The notes under the pieces were generated by a model. The model saw nothing but the letters and a program-made list of their open reading frames with translations. It was not told where the DNA came from and did not search any database. This document shows positions 59,133 to 64,000 of a stretch of 64,000 nt of DNA, in pieces (the first letter of the stretch is position 1; every line of letters begins with the position of its first letter). A program made the translations under genes and the position numbers. The DNA is from Acidobacteriota bacterium. GTDB taxonomy: Bacteria; Acidobacteriota; Blastocatellia; Chloracidobacteriales; JADJPF01. The DNA is taken from assembly GCA_016213785.1 (NCBI GenBank), contig JACQZQ010000025.1, positions 1-64,000 of the forward strand, written 5' to 3'.

Positions 59133-59804
59133 TTAAATATTTCTACCCCAACGATGATAAACCAAACCACTTATTGCAACTATAACAAATAATGTTGCTA
59201 CAGCTAAAAATATCCAGTAGTTTATTTTAGTATTCTCTATAGGCGTATTAACAAGATCGCTAACAATAATCCCTGAAATTGCTAGACTTGCATCTAAATT
59301 GCTACCAGCAATTTTTAGTTTTAATTGGTAACTGCCTGCGTTAGGAAAAGTTACAGGAACTTGATAAAGTCCTAGAACATTACTATTAGGTTCTGCATCT
59401 ACTTGAATTTCATTAGAATTTGCACCTGCATAAACAACGCCTAAGTTTTTAGAGTCTATTTGTTCTGAAGTCTCATTTATCAAGCTAAAAACTAGGCTTA
59501 ATTTAACATTTTCAATAGGAGCATTAGTGTTAATATCTGTAATAAAAGCTCTTATTTGAGTTGGTAAGTTAGGGTTTGGAGTTGGGTATTTTACTAGAAC
59601 TTCTACGTGGCTTGTTTTAGCAAGTTTAGAATTAAGTTTTCCACCTTGTGCAATTGGAATAGCGTCTTCTATATCATCATGATCTTCGCCACCATGCGCT
59701 AGTGCTAAAGATGGAATAAACAAGAAAACAAATGTTATTAGAAATAAACCAACATAGTTTATTTCTAATAATGGAGTAGGTTTATTTAGAGTTTTTATAA
59801 ACAT
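59133..59804 (-). CDS. Periplasmic metal-associated protein with His/Asp-rich N-terminus and C-terminal anchor
   Basis: The 223 residues start with a signal segment (FLITFVFLFIPSLALAHGG). The mature N-terminus is HGGEDHDDIEDA, a possible metal-binding stretch. A central beta-sandwich-like region follows (VEVLVKYPTPNPNLPTQIRAFI, YQVPVTFPNAGSYQLKLKIAG), then a membrane segment (YWIFLAVATLFVIVAISGLVYH). It reads as part of a copper or silver efflux system, perhaps a stand-alone N-terminal piece of a CusB-like adaptor, but I do not recognise a named family. It lies five bases after the kinase-TPR gene and four before the TolC gene. Confidence 0.7.
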   Translation of the reverse strand: MFIKTLNKPTPLLEINYVGLFLITFVFLFIPSLALAHGGEDHDDIEDAIPIAQGGKLNSKLAKTSHVEVLVKYPTPNPNLPTQIRAFITDINTNAPIENVKLSLVFSLINETSEQIDSKNLGVVYAGANSNEIQVDAEPNSNVLGLYQVPVTFPNAGSYQLKLKIAGSNLDASLAISGIIVSDLVNTPIENTKINYWIFLAVATLFVIVAISGLVYHRWGRNI

Positions 59805-59809
59805 ATTTC

Positions 59810-62800
59810 TTAATTCTGAGCTTTATCTATTAATGTTTGGTATTCATTAATTAATAGTCTATTTAGAGAAAGTGCTTTTTCAAAAGATTGTTTAGATTCT
59901 CTTAAAAGCTCTTTCTTTACACTATCTTGTTGATTTTGAGAAGAAAGTAAATAAATAGCACCTTTTACCGCATAAACATCAGCATTGTTTGCATTATTTG
60001 ATAAAGATTTTTCTACCATATTTAGACCTTTTTCTACAAATTCATTAATAGGTTTATTTTGTTTTAATGACCATTCTATTTTCCAACGATATAGATTTGC
60101 TAGTAACATATAAGTTTCACTATTACTAGGATTTAACCCTATAGCCTGAGTTAAAGATTGGTATGCTTTATCTAGAACTTCATCAAGTGACCCGCTTTGA
60201 GAAATTAACCACTCAGTTTCTAACAAGTAAAGACGGCCTTCTAGGATATAAACAAAATCACTACCTGGAGAAAATTCCTTTATTTTTTCAAGTGTGCTTA
60301 AAGCTTGAGAGATATTTTTTGTAGGATCTTGTTTGTCATTGATTTGTGCTAGAGCTTCTGTCCAATAAATTTCAGCTAAGTTAATTAAAGTTATTTGGTC
60401 GCCATTATTGATTTCATAGGCTTTATTGCCCATTTCTATAGCTTGTTTAAGTAAGTCATTTGCAGATTTTTTTTGCTTAATTAAGTATAAAGCCTTTAGT
60501 CTAAAAACTCTACTTTTAAGAGCATAAGATAGTGTAGCTCTATTATTATAACTTAAAGCTTTTTCACAGTACTCAAAGGCTTTTTCAAGCAATTCATCTG
60601 GAGGCCGACCAAAAGACAAACCATAAAAAGCTTGGGTTATATAGGCTGAAGCAATGCTATTATAATTAGCTGGTGCAACTGTAGCATTTGATAGTTTTTG
60701 CTGAAATTTTTCTATTACTTTTTGATAAATATCTTTAGGATCTTTACCTGTACGTAGTAAATGCTCACCTATATTGCTATAAATAGTTCCCAAATAATTA
60801 TAGCTAGATGGATTGTTTTGGTTTAATTCCATTACTTTATTGAAGTTAAGCAAAGCTTCTTCTAAGACTTTAGAAGGATCTTCGCCCTTACTAAGTAAAT
60901 ACTGGGATTTAATAGCATAAACAAAAAGCAGCTTGTTATAGAAAACAAAGATTTTAGGTCTATTTTTTATAGCTTGTTGGCAATAATTAATGGCTTTTTG
61001 TAGAGTTTGTGTAGGATCTTGCCCTTGTCTAATTTGATATTGAGCTTGAGCACAAGAAACTACGCTAATGTTAATATAAGTGGGTAAATAACCTTTATCT
61101 ATTTCCAGAGCTTTATTATATGTATTAATACTGTTTTCAAAATCTTGGCTAGGGTCTTTTCCTGTAGATAATAAATATTCTCCTTTAAGCTTAAAAATAA
61201 GTCCAATAGTGTCATAAAATTTTGGAATAACAACACTATTTTTTATTCCTGCTTGTATTTCAGCTATTGCGCTTAGATATTCTGAACTAGGGTCTTGTTG
61301 AAGTTGTCTTGCTTGGTATAGCCCTAAGTAAAGATATGCATTTGCTCTTTTAATATAATTATCTGTTAGTAATGGATTTACCTTTAAGCTAAGTTCTGTC
61401 ACTTTTAATAATTCATCACTTGCTTCTTTTACATCCCTACCTTGACTATATTCCGTCATTAAAATTTTATTCCAAAGTCCTGTAAGTTTAGCGTAGGTTT
61501 CTGGGTCGCTAGCAGCTATTTTAAGCGCTTCTTCATAAGCAAGTTGTGCTTGCCTATAGTTTTCCCTTGCTCCTTTATAGTCTTGGTTTTTCTTACTATC
61601 TGCTATTTTAACATAAATATCTCCTACTAAGCGTTTTGCCTCATAAAGCCAAGGGGTTTTCTCTATCGACTCTTGAGATTTACTTAAGGCTAGTTCTAGG
61701 TTTCCTTCATAAAAAGCAATTAGAGCCTCTGCATATTCTGATTGTGATAAAGGTTGTTTACTAAAAGTCAGGTACTTAGAAGCTCGTACTCCTAGCTCCT
61801 CTTGTACTTTTTGTCTTTCTAATTCACTAGATTCACGATCAAGTAGTCTTTCAATTTCATCTAATCTTTGTAAGTAAATTTTATTTAAGACAATCCCTAA
61901 AGCATAGGCTACTTTTGTATCTTTATAGCCGCCCTCCCACGCCCTTTCTAAAAAAATATTTGCTTGCTCATAATTACCTACTTCTTGATATGCTCTACCT
62001 AAGGCATAAAACCCAATAACATTATTTTTATCACCTGACTGTTCTATTTTTTCTCTAAGCTCAGCTATTTGAGTCTCAATTAAAGGAATTTCTCTATTAA
62101 TATTATGTAGGGGAAGCATATGACTATGACGCATCATATGTTCTATTTCTTCAACTTTAGCTCCTAATTCTTGACTTAACCTCTTTTCATTTTCAGCTTT
62201 TGCATTTACTAGATATACATTAATACTTGCTACTAGCAAAACAATAAAAGCAATTGTTGAAGAAGCAACAATTACCTTATGTTTTACTACTGTACGGTAT
62301 AAATAATAAGTCAAACTAATTTGTTTTGCTTCTATAGGTTCACCAGCTAAGTAATGTCTTAAATCTTTAGCTAAAGCATTTGCAGAATCATAGCGGCGTT
62401 GAAGTTCTTTTTCTAAAGACTTCATTACAATGGTATCTAAGTCTAAGGGTATTTCTGGGTTTACTTTGCGTAATGGAGTTACTTCTTCTGTAGCAATTTG
62501 TTTTAGAAGATCAACTACGTCTACACCTTCTTGAGGGGGTTTTCCTGAAAGTAGTTCATATAGAGTAGCTCCAAGGCTATAAACATCGCTACGCCGGTCT
62601 AGAAGTGCCGTTTTACCTCTAGCTTGTTCTGGAGACATATAATAAGGAGTACCTAATATTTCTCCAGTCATTGTCATACCTTTTTGTGAGACTTCACGAA
62701 CTAAACCAAAGTCCATTACATAAGGCTTCCATTCTCCATCATCTGTTTTTTCAAGAATAATATTTTGTGGTTTAACATCTCGATGAATTAAACCTAGCTT

Positions 62801-63520
62801 ATGTGCAGCATTTAGACCTTCCGCCACATCTGCCATTATTTTTACTTTTTGCTCTAAAGTAAGCTGTTTAGTAATTTTAGGTAAGATTTCTCCATCAATA
62901 TATTGCATAGCAATATAAATACGCCCATTAAATTTACCAACCTCATAAACTTTACAAACATTTGGATGTTCAATTTTTGCTTGAGCACGACCCTCTTGTA
63001 GTAATCTTTGAGTAGCTTCTTTATCACCGCTATGTAAAAATTTTAATGCTACATATCTTTGTAAATCTGGGTCGTAAGCAAGAAAAACGCTTCCCATCCC
63101 TCCTTCCCCTAGAAGCTTAATTAAATCATACCTACCAGCTTTTATTAGGTCACTTGGGTTAAGGTTAATTTCTCTAGAAATAGTAGAGCTACTCTTTACA
63201 GTTCTTGATAAAGAGTCTGTACCAATTTGGTCAGTTTCCACTTTACGCGTCTGGGAGCTAGTAAAAGCAAGAACATCTTTTTCTAAGGTAAAAGGGACTT
63301 GAAAAGCAGGGCTTTTTGTACGTGCCTCAACTTCTTGTTCTAGGGCACGCCACATAGCCTTACTTAAAAGCCCTGCTTCAATTAGCCCCTCTAGCTGGTT
63401 TTGAGAAGTAATCCTTTTAGGAGCATTGTTATCATCACTTAATAATTCTAAATCCTGCTCGCTAACTAAGCCTTTAGCTAAAGCTAATCGAATGATTTGT
63501 TGTTGCTTATCATCTTCCAT
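59810..63520 (-). CDS. Ser/Thr protein kinase with large C-terminal TPR domain
   Basis: This 1236-residue protein has an N-terminal helical part (about 1-130), a kinase domain (about 130-400; LLGEGGMGSVFLAY, VALKFL, HRDVKPQNIILE, VMDFGLVRE, GTPYYMSPEQARG), one membrane segment (IVASSTIAFIVLLVASINVYLVNAK, about 410-440), and a long tail with about fifteen TPR-like helix pairs (for example NPSSYNYLGTIYSNIGEHLL, YINISVVSCAQAQYQI). The TPR tail is outside the cytoplasm if the membrane segment is single-pass. The kinase lobe is intact, and the tail probably senses or binds exported proteins. It is the first gene of the metal/export operon, and transcription of the others starts with it. Confidence 0.92.
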   Translation of the reverse strand: MEDDKQQQIIRLALAKGLVSEQDLELLSDDNNAPKRITSQNQLEGLIEAGLLSKAMWRALEQEVEARTKSPAFQVPFTLEKDVLAFTSSQTRKVETDQIGTDSLSRTVKSSSTISREINLNPSDLIKAGRYDLIKLLGEGGMGSVFLAYDPDLQRYVALKFLHSGDKEATQRLLQEGRAQAKIEHPNVCKVYEVGKFNGRIYIAMQYIDGEILPKITKQLTLEQKVKIMADVAEGLNAAHKLGLIHRDVKPQNIILEKTDDGEWKPYVMDFGLVREVSQKGMTMTGEILGTPYYMSPEQARGKTALLDRRSDVYSLGATLYELLSGKPPQEGVDVVDLLKQIATEEVTPLRKVNPEIPLDLDTIVMKSLEKELQRRYDSANALAKDLRHYLAGEPIEAKQISLTYYLYRTVVKHKVIVASSTIAFIVLLVASINVYLVNAKAENEKRLSQELGAKVEEIEHMMRHSHMLPLHNINREIPLIETQIAELREKIEQSGDKNNVIGFYALGRAYQEVGNYEQANIFLERAWEGGYKDTKVAYALGIVLNKIYLQRLDEIERLLDRESSELERQKVQEELGVRASKYLTFSKQPLSQSEYAEALIAFYEGNLELALSKSQESIEKTPWLYEAKRLVGDIYVKIADSKKNQDYKGARENYRQAQLAYEEALKIAASDPETYAKLTGLWNKILMTEYSQGRDVKEASDELLKVTELSLKVNPLLTDNYIKRANAYLYLGLYQARQLQQDPSSEYLSAIAEIQAGIKNSVVIPKFYDTIGLIFKLKGEYLLSTGKDPSQDFENSINTYNKALEIDKGYLPTYINISVVSCAQAQYQIRQGQDPTQTLQKAINYCQQAIKNRPKIFVFYNKLLFVYAIKSQYLLSKGEDPSKVLEEALLNFNKVMELNQNNPSSYNYLGTIYSNIGEHLLRTGKDPKDIYQKVIEKFQQKLSNATVAPANYNSIASAYITQAFYGLSFGRPPDELLEKAFEYCEKALSYNNRATLSYALKSRVFRLKALYLIKQKKSANDLLKQAIEMGNKAYEINNGDQITLINLAEIYWTEALAQINDKQDPTKNISQALSTLEKIKEFSPGSDFVYILEGRLYLLETEWLISQSGSLDEVLDKAYQSLTQAIGLNPSNSETYMLLANLYRWKIEWSLKQNKPINEFVEKGLNMVEKSLSNNANNADVYAVKGAIYLLSSQNQQDSVKKELLRESKQSFEKALSLNRLLINEYQTLIDKAQN

Positions 63521-63908
63521 AAAACTTTTTCCTAAAACCCTATCCTTATCTCTATGTCTAAAAGCTTGTTATCTAGTTTTTATAAATATAGCAAAATATT
63601 TTTTCTAAACTAAAACTAAGTATCCTAAGATTTATCTTTCTTGTAGCAAAACTGATAGTTCAAAAATGTGACCATAACATAACCAACCATAAGCTATGAT
63701 GCATAAATCTTATACTTTTTGTGCAATAAAGCTAATAAACTTATTTTTTTACTATTTTGTAATTCTTAATCAATTTAAAACCCAGGGCATAAAAACCCTG
63801 GGTTATTTTTTAATTCTAAGTCTAAAAGAATTATTTGGCTCTAACAAAAACATCTAAAACCCAAATTTGATTAAAGAATCATTACCATAAGAAGAACAGG
63901 AAATTAAA
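63521..63908. other. AT-rich gap upstream of the kinase-TPR gene
   Basis: The gap must contain the promoter of the minus-strand operon and the end of the partial gene. Apart from the hairpin at 63779-63804 I see only AT-rich sequence. Confidence 0.5.
63779..63804. terminator. Bidirectional terminator stem
   Basis: AACCCAGGG (63779-63787) pairs with CCCTGGGTT (63796-63804) around an eight-base loop. T-rich runs follow in both directions. It should end the transcript of the partial minus-strand gene. Confidence 0.8.
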
Positions 63909-64000
63909 TTACTCCTCTTTCATTTGTTCCAAACGTTCAAAATAATCATAAGCGCTTTGTTTAACAACACGAGGTTTGCTGCCATCAGCAGTGCCTACAT
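63909..64000 (-). CDS. C-terminal end of an unidentified protein, cut by the window edge
   Basis: On the minus strand the frame is open from the window edge to a TAA at 63909-63911, encoding about 29 residues: GSKPRVVKQSAYDYFERLEQ and a short MKEE tail. The composition is basic then acidic, as at the end of a small regulator or enzyme. A bidirectional terminator at 63779-63804 lies about 105 bp downstream. I cannot assign a family from such a short piece. Confidence 0.55.
   Translation of the reverse strand, partial: VGTADGSKPRVVKQSAYDYFERLEQMKEE

Noticed and set aside
1-64000. CRISPR array, tRNA or rRNA genes
   Set aside because: No evenly spaced direct repeats and no cloverleaf or rRNA-like stretch was seen by eye; the intergenic parts are short and AT-rich. 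A covariance search could still find a tRNA that I missed.

Overview
The window is about 64 kb of strongly AT-rich bacterial DNA with a dense, mostly operonic gene layout. Three eukaryotic-type Ser/Thr protein kinases, many TPR, WD40, VWA and FGE-sulfatase domains, a Ras-like GTPase, exported proteins with signal peptides and lipoboxes, OmpA and TolC proteins suggest a didermic, signalling-rich bacterium. An AT-rich member of Acidobacteriota (Blastocatellia-like) would fit, but that placement is inference from gene style, not from a marker gene. TGA is used as a normal stop in several genes (for example at 1347-1349 and 41783-41785). An in-frame TGA at the catalytic position of a peroxiredoxin is therefore best read as selenocysteine.

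Region 1-3000 is accessory: a transposase tail, a 5'-truncated FGE-sulfatase gene whose 3' end looks like the variable region of a diversity-generating retroelement, a MazEF-type toxin-antitoxin pair, a cluster of hairpin repeats, and an orphan D12-class adenine methylase. Region 3053-9917 holds a 1937-residue kinase/STAND/WD40/FGE-sulfatase fusion behind rmlB. Region 10200-20944 is a glycan or envelope assembly block: a GT2-methyltransferase fusion, a GMC oxidoreductase, an epimerase, and three GT-C membrane glycosyltransferases with C-terminal TPRs.

Region 21167-28888 holds nikR, the selenoprotein peroxiredoxin, a thioredoxin-like ferredoxin, a four-domain RNA end-processing protein (MJ1316/DUF504, EEP nuclease, 2H phosphoesterase, eukaryote-like poly(A) polymerase), a GAF protein and an exported MBL hydrolase. 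Region 28940-38884 has a membrane kinase, an orphan intrinsic terminator implying an unannotated RNA, an S8 protease with a small partner, tlyA, tdk, a NorD/CbbO-like VWA protein and a secreted beta-propeller.

Region 38905-45867 is a compact seven-gene minus-strand operon joining a coiled-coil protein, an OmpA-domain membrane protein, a Ras-like GTPase, a class III cyclase, a histidine kinase, an exported protein and an EamA transporter. Region 46071-52144 has AlaX-type editing, asparaginase, and a nitric-oxide defence set (NsrR, reductase, truncated haemoglobin, with two palindromic candidate operators), a 56-residue Cys-rich protein and glutaryl-CoA dehydrogenase.

The right end has an AtuA-like small protein, a 510-residue unknown protein, an M23 peptidase behind a c-di-AMP (ydaO/yuaA) riboswitch, and a five-gene operon joining a kinase-TPR protein to metal-type export and copper-chaperone genes (TolC, cupredoxin lipoprotein, SCO1). 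A partial gene runs off the right edge. I saw no rRNA, tRNA or CRISPR array.
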